Made by a program: the position numbers and the translations under genes. A model generated the notes under the pieces. It was given only the letters and a program-made list of their open reading frames with translations, was not told the origin of the DNA and ran no database searches. Shown piece after piece: positions 33,650-45,736 of a stretch of DNA of 64,000 bases; the first letter of the stretch is position 1; each line of letters opens with the position of its first letter. Source of the stretch: Dioscorea cayenensis subsp. rotundata (taxonomy: Eukaryota; Streptophyta; Magnoliopsida; Dioscoreales; Dioscoreaceae); contig NW_024087163.1 in the NCBI RefSeq assembly GCF_009730915.1, positions 1-64,000 on the forward strand. Direction: 5' to 3'.

Positions 33650-36625
33650 CTAAAAGTGCGGCGATTGAAGATGGTTTGATATAGATCTCGGGGATGGGTT
33701 CATATGTTGGCCAATCCTTTGTAGAGAATTATGCTGCCATTGCTTGGGCTGGTGATGAAGATGATCACTATTTCCCAGCGTTCCACTTCTACTGTCTACC
33801 GAAATAGGAGGTGGAGAAGATAAACTAACTGATGATGTATCTGGATAACAAAGGACAGGTGGTGTTTTTGGTGAAATTCCTGCTCAGTAACATAGTAGAA
33901 AAAAAAATCAGATTGTACCAATCGGAATACCTGAAGATACATGATCATCTCCAATTGAAACATTTATGGTTTAAATAGTCATTAATCCTAGAACCTTGTT
34001 TGCATATAAGAAAGACAAATGATATAGTTAGAAATGTTCACCATTTAATGCAGCAGCTTGAAACTTTTCCCTCATAAGCCTTACAAACTTAAATAAGCCA
34101 TTGGTTTCGTTCATGTCTTTGATTAACTTGTCAAGATTTTCAAGGTGAGGATCACAATGCAACACTGGATATGATTAAAGAGAAAAGATTATAGACCAAG
34201 CAGATAACTCAACTATTAATATCAATTAAAAACCAGGTTTCTGTGCAAAACTTGATACTCACAGTCACATACATCACCATCAAGTCTTACAGTAAATGAG
34301 TACTCTTTCTCAGGGCGCTTCACATCAATTTTGTCGAATATGAACTTGACTCCTTCAAAACAAAACAAACTAGTTATATAAGAAATTTGATTGAAGAATA
34401 AGGCTTTAAACTAAACATTCATGTTTACCTTCACCTCCTTCAGTTCGGAAGCCAAGAACCCTACTGTACCACAAAATAGCTTCTTCTATACTTTCTCTAT
34501 TGCTTATTTCTTGATCACACTTTTCTTCAAGGGCTGTCAGAGCTGTTAGAGATAAAAATTAGGCAATTATACAGAACATTTCAATGAGAAATTAGGCAAT
34601 GTTTCTTTCAGATGGCAAATTATCATAAAATATAGGTTATATATATAAATATGAAAACAATAAATTCTGGGCATGTGTCTTTCTGGGAAAAAAATGCCCT
34701 TAAGTACTTCATGTGAATGCCAAAGTATTTCCATTTTCAAGAATAAATTACTGGATAAAAAAAATTACATTATAGATCAACTGAAAAATTATTCCTACTA
34801 AAGTTACTTGTGGAAAGGATGAATAGATTTTTAACATTTTTCTGGTTTCCATAGATCTACATTCAACTATTCATATCAACATTAACATTAGATTGATTAC
34901 ACTTAATAAGGGAGATTGACAACAATAGTTAAATCCATGTTGCATAATAACCAAAGGACTACACTGATAATGCTACCAGAATAGGTTAAGACATATAACT
35001 ATATACTTATCTATATATATACATTACTATAATTTCCAAGCAAATTTAGCAAAAAATTGTTATATAATTTACCATGCAATTGCTGCCTTATAATTGATGC
35101 ATATGCATCCTTCTTCTCTCTCTGATCCTTAACAATCTCCTTCAGCTCTTCTATTTTATTTACTGTAGATGAGAGGGATTCAACTGTAGATGCATGTTTG
35201 GCCTCTTTGCGTGAATTGACTACAAGGAAAATTTTCATTGGCTTCAGTAGTCCTCCAAGATTAGGCGCATGCTTTCAACAGTAATTGGTTATAATTGAAA
35301 TTATTGATGAAAAGTTTATATAATAAAGATTTAACCAGAAGCTCTATCTAGACATCAAATATATGAACAGATAAAAGATACATATTTTGCAGCCAAGAAA
35401 GCTATGATATTAGGCAATTCAAGAAGAACAAAGTTATAGCTTTCCATTCCATAACCATTTGCATCATTGTCTCAGATAGCACAAGAAATATATACTGACA
35501 GACCCTCTTCCCCATCTGCATTCCAGCTTTCAGACAAGCTCCCAACCCAAGCAACGAAGAGGCAATATTTATCTCTCAGCATACAGCTCCTCTTGAGAAA
35601 ACATGATGACTGAACTCTCAAAGTTGCAACACTAAGTTGGAGTTTCCTAAATATTAATAGATAATAGATATGTGCGCTGAAAGGCATTAAACTCTCAATA
35701 TTGCAACACAAGAATGGAATTTCCTGAATATTAATAGATAATAAATATGTGCACTGAAAGATATTAAACTCTCAAAGTTGCAACACTAAGATGGAATTTC
35801 CTAAATATTAATAGATAATAGGTATAAGCACTGAAAGGCATTAAAACATGATAAACCACCAAACAAGTTCGTTATGCACTACACTTTGGTAGGAAAATGG
35901 TTTGGTCACCATTCTAAACAATAAAATGAAAAAGTAAAATCAAGTGGGTTCCAAGTAAAGAAAAATATAGGCAAAGGAAAGAGAACAAAAAAAAAAGAAG
36001 GAAAAAGAAAAAGAAAAAGAAATCTTAAAATCATAATTTTCTTCTGTTCCCCTCCTTATTTCACTTTTCTTCAACCAAAAACAAGAAAAAGAAAGACCTT
36101 CACTCCAAAAAACCCTCAAATCAAGCTTCGAAGTACCAATTTCTTTTGATAATTTCTATCAGACAAAATCAAGGTATAACACAATCCTTCATCAAATGCT
36201 CATGAGAAATAATAAAGGAAACCATACAGACCTGCTAGAATTTGTTCCAAATCAGCTTCTAAATCACTAAGGTAATCTTTCAGCTTGCCAAGCTTCTCTG
36301 CACCAATAACCAAACCATAAACCAAAAAAAAAAAAATTCAAGTCATAAGAAACTAGGTACTAATCGAATGAGTGAAACACAGCAAAGAATCAGTTCAAAA
36401 CAACAAAACCACCAAAAAATAATGGAAATCAAACAATCAAAGAGAAAACCCTAGACATTGGGAGAAGAGACAAGTATTGCCTCGGTGAGCTAGGGTTTGG
36501 GAGGTGGCAGAGCGGAGAGAGAGAAGGGAACGGTTAAAGTAATCAGCGGCGAGACCAGCGCTCTCGGTATGGTGGCCAATCTCGACGGCGCAGGACTCCC
36601 GGAGCTCCGCCATTCGCCGCTGCAT
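33650..36625 (-). CDS. SPC25: Kinetochore protein Spc25 (NDC80 complex subunit)
   Basis: Seven exons encode 304 aa: 36625-36481, 36297-36232, 35219-35073, 34542-34429, 34352-34263, 34164-34042, 33879-33650. Every join is phase 1. Spc25 pairs with Spc24 to tether the NDC80 complex to the inner kinetochore, linking chromosomes to spindle microtubules. Residues 1-48 hold a helical start (MQRRMAELRESC), followed by KLGKLKDYLSDLEADLEQIL and heptad-like Lys/Glu-rich coiled coil to about 150. The C-terminal globular domain (about 152-222) has LGFRTEGGEGVKFIFDKI, YSFTVRLDG and HCDPHLENLDKL. A Pro/Ser-rich tail ends QSPHF. Intron 1 has a GC donor (GAG|GCAATA); the other introns are GT-AG. The ATG at 36625 is the first in frame; a nearby second Met is possible. 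The stop TAG abuts a donor-like GTAATC. Confidence 0.92.
35613..35842. repeat. Three 76-78 bp tandem repeats in SPC25 intron 2
   Basis: Units 35613-35688, 35689-35766 and 35767-35842 each begin AACTCTCAA, carry ATTAATAGATAATA in the middle and end with a CACTGAAAG-CATT type block. Divergence among copies is modest. The array sits inside the 1012-bp second intron. Confidence 0.88.
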
Positions 36626-37065
36626 CTCCGATTCTCCGGCGAAGACCAAAAGACTTTTTCAGGGTTTCGAATTTGGGGAGAAGGGTTGGATCCCGCGCCT
36701 CTTTTTTTCTTATTATTTTATAAAATTTATTGGGGGATGTTTTTACTTATTGCCCCCTGAAAATCTCGAAATTTCAAATTCCGGGTGAATTTGAGAAAGT
36801 GGGTCTATTCTATAGTTGCAAATTAAAATTTTATATTATATGCATATGTAGAATTTTTCTTTTAACCTCAATTTGATTATTGATTTAAGACCAAAAATGG
36901 GCGTATACATATGCGGTGAGAATGGAGGGATGAATGAGTGGAAATTACACACCATCCTGCCCAGGCTAACCAGGTTACACTTGTAATTGCTCATTTACCC
37001 CTCTAATGCTAAGCTATTTGTATATGCCGCAATCTAAAAATTTATATTTAATAGTTCAATATGTT

Positions 37066-37111
<46 letters not shown>

Positions 37112-38083
37112 TACTGGGGAATTTAGAAAAAAATGAATACACAAATAAATAAATATAGAAATATAGGTTTACAGCAGAGGTTCTCTTGCGTGCTTCTCGT
37201 CATTTTTTTAGTAGAGACATAAATACAACTAGAAGAATTTATGAGGGCGTATGTATTGCAAGTCCGATTTAATCGCACATCATCTAATTGAGGGAAACTT
37301 TTGTTGAGCGCGTATGAAACTTTTGTTGAGAGCAGATGGTGTCAGATTGGGTGAGGGGCTGACTAGTAGAGAGGCTAACCAGTAGAGGTTCTAATCAGCA
37401 AAAGAATTGAGATGGTGTCAGATTAAATGAAAGATTGATCAGTAGAGAGACTAATCAGTAGAGGTTTTAATCAGCAAAGGAATTGAAAAACTACCATTGT
37501 GTGACATACGTCGAGTCTAATTGAAAGAGCAATATTACAAGCCCGATTTATGTGCCTAATTGAGGGTAAATTCATGCGCAACCCTACCCTATCATGCCGG
37601 ACTTTTGGGATTACGAATCCCACACTGTAAGCATATGTATGCATCAGCATGGTTAAAAAAAAAAAAAAACTCAAAAATAAAAATGTTAGGCCGCAACGGA
37701 GAGAATGAAGTTAAAATCAGTCATTCACAAGTAGAGTTTTGCTTTAACATACCAATAATCACACACAGTATCTTTTCAGCTCTTCCAGTATACAATTTTA
37801 ACAACCTCTTATCAGGACCAACGAATCGATCACTTACTCGAGGCCTCACAAAATGCAGAGATTTTTCTTTCTAAAACATAATAAGAAATCTAACATGATA
37901 TTTGATAAATATAATGCAACATGAAGGTTAGAGAATGTGGCAGCGGTTCTTCAATGCACCGAATTTCTGATTTATGCTCTATACAAGCAGTAAGTGACTT
38001 GGGTAATGATTCACAGAAGAACTTAACATTCCAGTTGCAACTTAAGGATGAATTTATCTCATGTCATAGAAACCAAAATTCCT
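36626..38083. other. Spacer between SPC25 and the xylosyltransferase gene
   Basis: SPC25 promoter DNA lies at the left, with no clear TATA box. An (AT)n tract lies at about 37068-37107. A 76-bp tandem duplication lies at 37335-37486. The right end should be the 3' UTR of the xylosyltransferase gene. No gene is recognised; short frames around 37471-37874 lack domain features. Confidence 0.45.
37335..37486. repeat. 76-bp tandem duplication
   Basis: Two diverged units, 37335-37410 and 37411-37486, each start GATGGTGTCAGATT and end AATCAGCAAA-GAATTGA. Within the unit CAGTAGAG-type text is itself repeated. Confidence 0.85.
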
Positions 38084-41034
38084 TCAGCAACCAAGGCTCC
38101 GCATAATCTCCCTGAGCTTCGCGATAACCTCATCTGGCTCTGCATGCGATCCAGAAAGATTAATAATATGATACTCCAACCCTTTCCATTGAGAGATTAA
38201 GGAAAAATGCGGACGTCTATAAAAGCTGCTGATGATCTCGAGCACAATGGTGTTTGGTGTTGCTGAGACCAGGTGAGTGAGACCAGCCCCATGAGCTCCG
38301 ATAATCACTGAAGCTTCTTGAATAGCTTGGAACTGCTCTTTCATTTGCATGTGGGCAAACAAACCATTGACCATGTTTATTTTGCATTTGGAGTGATGGG
38401 ATGCCCACTTGCTAATGGAATCAAATACTTCCTGCTCATTGCTTAACCGAGACTCTACCTTTCCGGAATGTCGGGGATGGGCCAAATAATCCTCTCGGCG
38501 CACAAAAAGAACATTGTGGCCCGTGGTTGGTTTTGTCTGCATGCCATCACCATGGAGACCGAAAGATGCTCTGAGCATTTCTCCAAACTCAGATAAACGA
38601 GCAGTTCTCATATCATCAGGATGTTCACGAAGGATGTTTGCAGTAGTGCCCTGGCAGTTTATTGATTCAGTCAGACCTTTGAATAGGGCTGTCTCATAAC
38701 CCAAGGGTGAGATTATTGCATGACGGAAACAAACTGGACCAGAGAAGTTTTTAGCATATCTAACGGTAGAAAAAAGTGCTTCCCAGGTTTCTTCAAGTGG
38801 CGCCTGTGAACAAATGATGGCGAGGTTAGATGCAGAAAATGTATAGTTTATTAAACTCAACAGATTTCATTCACAAACCTGGAAGAGCACTGGATTAGGT
38901 TTTTCAAGTGGAAAAAAAGCAATATGAGACATAGCACATACCATCAAGTACCCGGAAAAAAAGCGTTCAGAAAGTAAACCATAATTAAGATGCTACCACA
39001 TTTCTCTTCCATTAATGTCACGTTCAAATGGTGAGATCAGCTACTTTGAAACATAAGCAAGTCATGGTTTCTCAAACTTAACATTGATGTGTTCAATAAG
39101 CTCAAACACATCTTATGTTGACAACAATGTCCAATACATCATGTGAAGAAAGAAACCAGGAAAGCATTAATATCATGCCCAAAAAGAGCCTCGGCAAAAT
39201 CAAATAACTCCAAAAGTTGCTAGCTGATAATATGCAATAGCGCCAGGATAAGGAAATGAAAATGGAGCAGATGGAAGTTTGCAAATATATGTATTAGCAT
39301 AGATTACAAAAGCATTTTCACAACATTTTACTGCAGATAGAGCAAAATCATCCAACCAAAAGGACAATGAAAGAAAAAAAAACATCATAGCCTTCTAAGT
39401 TCAGCATGTATCCACCTTCCTCTATCTAGCGCTTACGCATGCAATGGCAATTAAAATGCTTATCATATTAAATGTTGCAATCATTTTTGTCTCAAAGGTT
39501 ACAAAGCTCTCATGTGAGCAACCTTACTGCGCTATAGAGAATAAGACAGAAATGTGAAATGATCATGCAAGTTAAATAGATGGCACAACAGCGTCAGCTA
39601 GCAGAGAAATTTCTGGAGTAAAAAGTGCAAGTGAATACTGGAACCACTAAAAAAGATGATAAATGATCAAGATAACAAGGAAGCATACCTTACAATGGCC
39701 ATCAACAAAAACCAAATGAGGACGGTTTGGCAAACCAGTAATCCGAGAACTGACATAAGCACTATACCAATCAGTAACTGTGTGGAAAAGATTTGCATAC
39801 TCAAATCGTGTAACCAAAACCGTAGGCTCATCAATCCACTGCAACCAGGGGGGCATCACAGTAAGAACAAATAATGAATAAAAATTTGATTAACTTGGGA
39901 ATACGTACAGTTTCAACCAATAACAGACATGTGAAAGTGTGAAAAAGAACAACATCAGATTGAATCACTTGGCTCCTCCATCAACCATAGAATCGTAAAC
40001 AATAACAGATCTTATGCGCTGTCTGAGATATCACTTCCAGAAAACATATAATTTAACAACAATAATTACAATGCACAAGACAGACAATACAAAAAATCAT
40101 AAACAAAGGGTACTGCATTTTTCCTACACTTAAGAAAAAAACTGTTTTTTTTTGTCATTATGATACTTGTAGTTCATGAATATCCAAGCAATCCCCAATA
40201 ACAAATGATGGATGGTTTGCTTCGTCACAAATTTCTTCTCTTTGACAGCACATTTGCTAAAAATCACATCTTTCAGGGATAAGAATCATATGGATATCAA
40301 CCTAAACAACATCAATAGCACAACCATCTCCATTTCCAATTTGCGCAGAATGAGAAACAACGAGTATCCAAACATTCAAATCAAAGCAGGAAGAATTAAT
40401 TGAATCAGAAACTCACCAGAGAGCACTCCAGCTTCCCAGGCTCAACCACTCGAATGGAATCCAGCAACGCCCGCATAGTATGCATTGAAACGTGCCCCCT
40501 TGGAACATACTTCTCCAAGAACGCCTCATCCACTGCCTTCGAACCCGCGGGCATGTCCCTCTCGATCTCAAACGAACCAGCACCGAACTTCGGCAACTCC
40601 TGATCTTCCGTCCTTCCAATCACCTCCTTCAATGCCTCCCCACCCCTCGACATCTCAATCCGCCCCGGATCCATCCTTATCCCGCCGCCCTCGCACACCG
40701 AGCTCATCAGCGTCTCACTGTAGTGGCATCGGAGCCACCCAGAAGCAGAGGGAAAGATAGGGAGGACGTCAAGGCGGCGAGAGAAGCCATGGCCGAAGAA
40801 GGCCTCGCAGGAGCGAGCACGGGGCTTGGGAGGCGGAAGCCATGGCATAAAGGAAGGCAGAGAAGGCCATGGCTTGAGAGATGAGAAAGGCGGAGTTGGG
40901 GCTAGTGTTAGGGCTCCGCGATGATGGGAAGAGGGTCGGGGGTGCAGGATGAGATAGAGGATGACGGAGGCAACGTTGATGAAGAAGAGAAAGACGACCG
41001 CCCTCACTATGCGCGCTCGCTGCCGGCGGCTCAT
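38084..41034 (-). CDS. XYLT: Beta-1,2-xylosyltransferase of N-glycan maturation (GT61)
   Basis: Exons 41034-40417, 39838-39689 and 38803-38084 join in phase 0 (donors CTG|GTGAGT and AAG|GTATGC, acceptors TTGCAG and TTCACAG) to give 495 aa. The enzyme adds the plant-specific core beta-1,2-xylose to N-glycans in the Golgi. Its topology is type II: a short basic cytosolic tail MSRRQRARIVR, a membrane anchor at about 9-30, a Pro-rich stem, then the catalytic domain. Family blocks include CEAFFGHGF, HYSETLMSSVCEGG, RIEMSRGGEAL, TRFEYANLFHTVTDWYSAY, RPHLVFVDGHCK, NFSGPVCFRHAI, SPLGYETALF and the GT61 signature GAHGAGLTH at 425-433. I chose the ATG at 41034 because it gives the expected tail-anchor order. 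The frame is open for 39 codons upstream (to 41151) without an ATG, down from an in-frame TAA at 41163-41161. Exon 1 is much richer in GC than its surroundings. Confidence 0.95.
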
Positions 41035-41163
41035 CGGCGGCGAGATCTCGGAAGAGAAGGGAGGAGAGCCGGCGAGGTATCCAAGGGTTTTGGGGACGGA
41101 GAAAGATGGAGTGTGGTTGGTTCCAGATGATGAGTTAGAATCTCGAGACAAGATCGACGGTTA

Positions 41164-41689
41164 ATAGCTGATGGATGTGGTACGGGTATAGTTTTTTTCT
41201 CGTACACCCTTGGGAAATAAATAAATTAATTTATATGTTGATTTATATATTTGGATTTAAAAAGGGGTGTATTTGTAAATTTGCAGTTGTCTTTGCCTCG
41301 AGATTTAATTTCAGATGATGAGATTGGATGTGGACGTGAGATGTACGGGTAATAGGCTATCAGGCTATGGAATGTTTGTTTGCGATAGCTTTTGTGAATG
41401 AGTTAAGTTATTCAGTTGAATTAATTAAGTAATTATCATGGTCAATGATTAATTATTCACTTGGGTTCCGAATCTTCCAATTTGACGAAATATTAATTAA
41501 TTAATTAATTTTTTCCTATAATATCGTTTGTTTTAAATGGTTGACTTTGTAACTTCCAAAGAAATGTATTTTATAAAATATAATTCAAAATACACTGAGA
41601 TAGTTAGGATCAAGTTCTAAACAAGGAAAAAAAAATACATTGATAATAATATGACACTAATAAATTATTTTTAGCACTTTGAATCCTTA
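41164..41689. other. Upstream flank of the xylosyltransferase gene
   Basis: AT-rich sequence that should contain the promoter of the minus-strand gene. I cannot point to a convincing TATA box or element. A (TTAA)n patch lies near 41490-41510. Confidence 0.4.
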
Positions 41690-42339
41690 GGCGTTTGGCG
41701 TTTACCATGGAAATGTTGTAATGAAATTTAATTTATGGTAAAATAATGGATGAGAAAGCGATTCTTTCGAAAGTAACATTTTTTTTTGTTTGGTATGCAT
41801 TGAAAAATTTAATTAAATTGATGAAAAAAATAATATTTCTGTGTTTGGTATGCAAACAAATTCTTGGGAACTTTTTTGTATTATGGCATAAATGCTCTTA
41901 TGTTATTTTACTCATAAACAACTTGTTATTGTTTTTAATATTAAAACAAAAACAACATATTAGGCTCGATTCAAGCCATATTAGTATATAATACCAAAAT
42001 ACACAGTATTTGGCTCGGCTCAAATACACCCTTGTTACTTACACATTAGTATATAATACCAAAATACATAGTATATAAAACCTAATGGCAATTAGATATA
42101 ATTTTGAAAGAAGTGTGAAGATAGTTTGGTCAAAAGCTAGGGGTTCAGTTTCCACTCCCATGGGAACCCAACTTTCCAACAAAGCAATGAGGAAATCACA
42201 TTCCCTCACCTGATGGAATTATTCTCCCATGACAATCTCACTTTCCAGAAAAACCCCCCTTTACCAAACATGGTAAAGTTATTCCAATATGTTACCTTCC
42301 AAGGAAAGTAAGTCATATTCCCATCTACCAAACGCATCC
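41690..42339. mobile_element. Harbinger-type MITE
   Basis: Ends GGCGTTTGGCGTTTACC and, inverted, CCAAACGCATCC lie between TTA duplications at 41687-41689 and 42340-42342. Subterminal text pairs TTACCATGGAA with TTCCAAGGAAAG-like blocks. The interior repeats TTAGTATATAATACCAAAATACA twice (about 41980 and 42047). No coding capacity. Confidence 0.8.
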
Positions 42340-42356
42340 TTAATGAAAGGCTTCAT

Positions 42357-42895
42357 TGTTAAATATTGGCTTGATATCTTTGGGATGAAGCCAAATCTTG
42401 ATCTCTTTTAATCCAACTGTCTAGATTGCTCTATTGTTTATATAGGGTTATATTTGTTGAGTGTTTTGTAATGAGAGAAAAAAGAGAGAAAGATAGAGAG
42501 TATAAGTTCTCTTGTATTTGGAAAGTGGAAAGAGTGAAGGTGTAGAGGAGAGCTCTTGTTCTTGCTTGATCTTATTAAAGCAAGGTAAGACCCTTGTTTT
42601 TGAGGTAAGGCTAGTTCTTAGAGCCTGGTAATCCTCTTGTGGCTTTATGCCTATTTCTTGTACTCTTGTACTTTTGTTATTCCCCCATGGTATAGTGAAG
42701 CATTGTTCTCCCGTGGATGTAGGCTTGTTCTTAGCTGAACCACGTTAAATTGGTGTCTCTTATTTTATTCTTGTGAGATTGGTTGTATGTTATCTTTGCA
42801 TTGCCCATTCATTGTGTAATTGCTAGGTATTGTGATATTGCACACCAAGGTTCGATGAATTGCCACACTAGTTCCGCTCTTTCTCACACGCAACA
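42357..42895 (+). mobile_element. Solo LTR, Copia-like
   Basis: A 539-bp sequence beginning TGTTAAATATTGG and ending CACACGCAACA, flanked by the 5-bp duplication TTCAT at 42352-42356 and 42896-42900. Internal text such as CCCCCATGGTATAGTGAAGC and GCTGAACCACGTTAAATTGG near the 3' half is typical of plant Ty1/Copia LTRs. No internal region is present. Confidence 0.85.
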
Positions 42896-43120
42896 TTCAT
42901 AACCTAGCGGCACCTTGGGTACCCTCATTTGAGTGAGACGTGAATTTGATTTTTTTGACAGCTTTCTCTAATTTATGAGGATGATGACGCGTGGTAGATT
43001 CTCTGTCCATGTGCATCTCTAACATTCCATGAGGAGGAGGGCGCTTCTCGTCTACCGTTTAAAAAAAAAACCCTCCTAATGAAGTAGTAAAACTATAGGC
43101 TAGCGAGCATGTCATGTAAT

Positions 43121-43455
43121 GGCCTTGTTTGGGTTGGCTTCTCAAAAAAGTACTTTTTTTAAGTTTAGTAGAAGTGTTTCTGAAAAAAGTGATTTTCCAG
43201 AGTAAGTTAAGCACTTTTTTATATTTTGTGTTTGTATTAGCTTTTCTGTAAAAGCAGAAGCTATAAAAATAAGCTAAAAAACAATTTTTTTCAGAAGCAG
43301 CTCATGACTAGCTTTTAAAAAAACTTTTTTTCAGTTTTTTTTACAGCTTCTGCTTTTGCAAAAAAGCGAATACAAACAACTTTTTTTGAATCAAGAAGTG
43401 CTTAACTTATACAAAAGCACTTCTGGGTTTTCCAAAAACTCATCCAAACAAGCCC
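43121..43455. mobile_element. Fold-back MITE with GGCCTTGTTTGG ends
   Basis: The left end GGCCTTGTTTGGG and right end CCAAACAAGCCC are inverse. Internally, AAGTTAAGCACTTTTTTATA, AGCTTTTCTGTAAAAGCAG and neighbours find inverse partners, so most of the 335 bp can fold into a hairpin. AAT borders both ends but is too short to assign a superfamily. A related decayed fragment is at about 61915-62050. Confidence 0.7.
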
Positions 43456-43478
43456 AATGTGCTTCTTTGCTTTATTTA

Positions 43479-43516
<38 letters not shown>

Positions 43517-44845
43517 ATTTTTTTTTACACTAGAGTTCATTTGTATCAAGGAGTATGGATAATAGTCATAATGGTAATGAAAAAAATAGTGGTAATGTTA
43601 ATGGAAAAAGAAGTGGTAATGATAATGAAAAAAGTGTTTCTTTGAAAAAAATAAATAAATATTGGGAATGAGAAAAGTGGGATAGATAATTGTATTTAAA
43701 TTACTTTAATGGCCTTAATATAAGTAATAATAGGTTAATATTTAAAATAATTATATATAAATAAATATATAGTATTTAGTGTTTGTAATTATTATAATTA
43801 AATATTTAGAATAAATAATTTATTTTTACCATTAACTAATTAAATAATTTTCTTTAATCATCCTTTTTAATTTATTTGGAAGATAGCAAATTTGTTTTAA
43901 TTATTTAATTAATGATTTTATTTAATTATATATCCATTGGGTAAAAGTGTCATTTCACTTTAATTACCATACTTAAATACTTTTGTTAACTATTTTATTT
44001 AAGTAAATCTATGTAGGGGCGTGTCATTTCATTTTATTTGTATAATCTAATAGGTATATTAAACAAATTATTGTTAATTATTTTTATTTTAATTATTATA
44101 ATATTGAAATGATTCCGTTTATGTAATATAATTTACTTTAATTATTATAATTAGTTATTTAAATTGATGATTATTATTTAATTAAATCTCAACTAGGGGC
44201 AAAATTGTTATTTCACTATCAATAATTTATTTAATTAAATATCTACCGGGTAAAAGTGTCATTTCACTTTAATTACCATGATGAAATATTTTTATTAACT
44301 ATTTTATTTAATTACATAGGAGCAAACATGTCATTTCAGTTTAATTATTATAATATAATATGTATATAAAATAATTATTGTTATTTATTATTTATTTTAA
44401 TTATTATAATATTTAAATGAGTCAATTAGTTATTTAAATTAATTATTATTATTTAATCAAATCTTAACTAAGGGCAAAAATGTTAATTCACTATCAATAG
44501 TATTTATTCCCTTATATGCCCCCCAATTTTTGTGGTAATGAAATGACTTCACTACGGATAATGATATTGCCTATAGTACTCATTCTCAAGTTAATAGAAA
44601 TATACCCAACATGGTTATATATTGCTATTTGTAATCAACCTCATTCCAACAATGTTCTTTCCCCAATCCAAACACCTCCTAGATGGTAAGCACCCTTGTT
44701 TAAGGTTAATAATCAGAGATACACACTGATGTGGAGCGCATTTACAAACATAATAACATTATGCCCCTCACCTTGCGTTTATTTTGTCGTGGGTCTCCCC
44801 GAAACGAGAACCTTACTCAAGAGACTCAATACCAATAGGCCAAGA
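43456..44845. repeat. AT-rich repeat region with a 309-bp tandem duplication
   Basis: After a (TTTA)n tract (about 43475-43505) the region is very AT-rich. A block with GGGTAAAAGTGTCATTTCAC, starting at 43939, recurs at 44248 with the following 250 or so bases in the same order (ACTATTTTATTTAA, TGTCATTTCA, AATTAGTTATTTAAATT, CTAGGGGCAAAA or CTAAGGGCAAAA). The region ends with CCCCAATCCAAACACCTCC near 44663, which resembles a MITE end. No gene is recognised. Confidence 0.65.
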
Positions 44846-45692
44846 GTAAGGGCGGAATTAGAAACAAAATTTAGGGGGCACTGAATTCAAATTTAAAAAA
44901 TTTATAAGTATCAAATAACTTTATTAATTCAAACTTGCGATGATAATAATCAATATTTCAAAAATATAAAATATACATCTATCTAAAAATTTTCGTTTAG
45001 GTGTAAAAAAATTATTATATCTACACAATTAGCAAATAACTCAACTAACAATTAACCAATAAATTAACAAATAATACAATTAAAAAATAATTTACCACAA
45101 ATTCACAATCTAAATTTATTTATGCAACGATTATATAACAAATAATCTATAAATATTTAATTTTTTATAACAATTAATCACAACAAATATTTAACAAATA
45201 TCAAATTTTTAGACAAGAAATAATCACATAAAAATTAACCAATTAAATTAGATATAAAACAAATTAGAAAAAAATACATAATTAGCCCCCTATAATGAAA
45301 GATAAAATATAAATTCGGAAGAGATTGATCAAGGAGAGAAAACTCACAACCTCCAATGATTGTTTTTACAGATTTTGAGATAACAATTGCATTTTTTTAT
45401 GATTTGATTTTTATTTATTATTACTATTTTTACATTAATATTCTAAAAAAATGATAATTATATATTGATAAGTTCGAAAAAAAATATTTAAATATAAAAT
45501 TTAAAAACAAAAATATTTGAAGATCCATGTTTGATTAGCCATATTATTTATTACTGTCACCCAACATCAATATTATTTATTATAATAATTTTATTGTTTT
45601 TATTTAATTTATTTTAAATGTTGTGGGTAGAATTTTGAGAAAATAAATAATGACTATCCTTTTTCATATGAATTGTAATTATTAATATTTTA

Positions 45693-45733
<41 letters not shown>
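44846..45733. repeat. Dispersed repeat, copy 1 (hAT-like start)
   Basis: Begins near GGGCGGAATTAGAAAC and ends in an (AT)n run at about 45697-45732. It matches 60793-61876 over its length, for example GAATTCAAATTTAAAAAAT, TTATTAATTCAAACTT and GGATCCATGTTTG-TTAGCCATATTATT. Copy 2 starts CAGTGGCGAAACTAG, resembling hAT ends. I cannot find the opposite inverted end, so the class is tentative. Confidence 0.65.

Positions 45734-45736
<3 letters not shown>

Noticed and set aside
35613..35842. CRISPR-like direct repeats
   Set aside because: The units are full tandem repeats without unique spacers, in an intron of a plant nuclear gene.
40485..41164. Plus-strand open frames of up to 130 codons opposite xylosyltransferase exon 1
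   Set aside because: They are shadows of a GC-rich, strongly conserved exon on the other strand.
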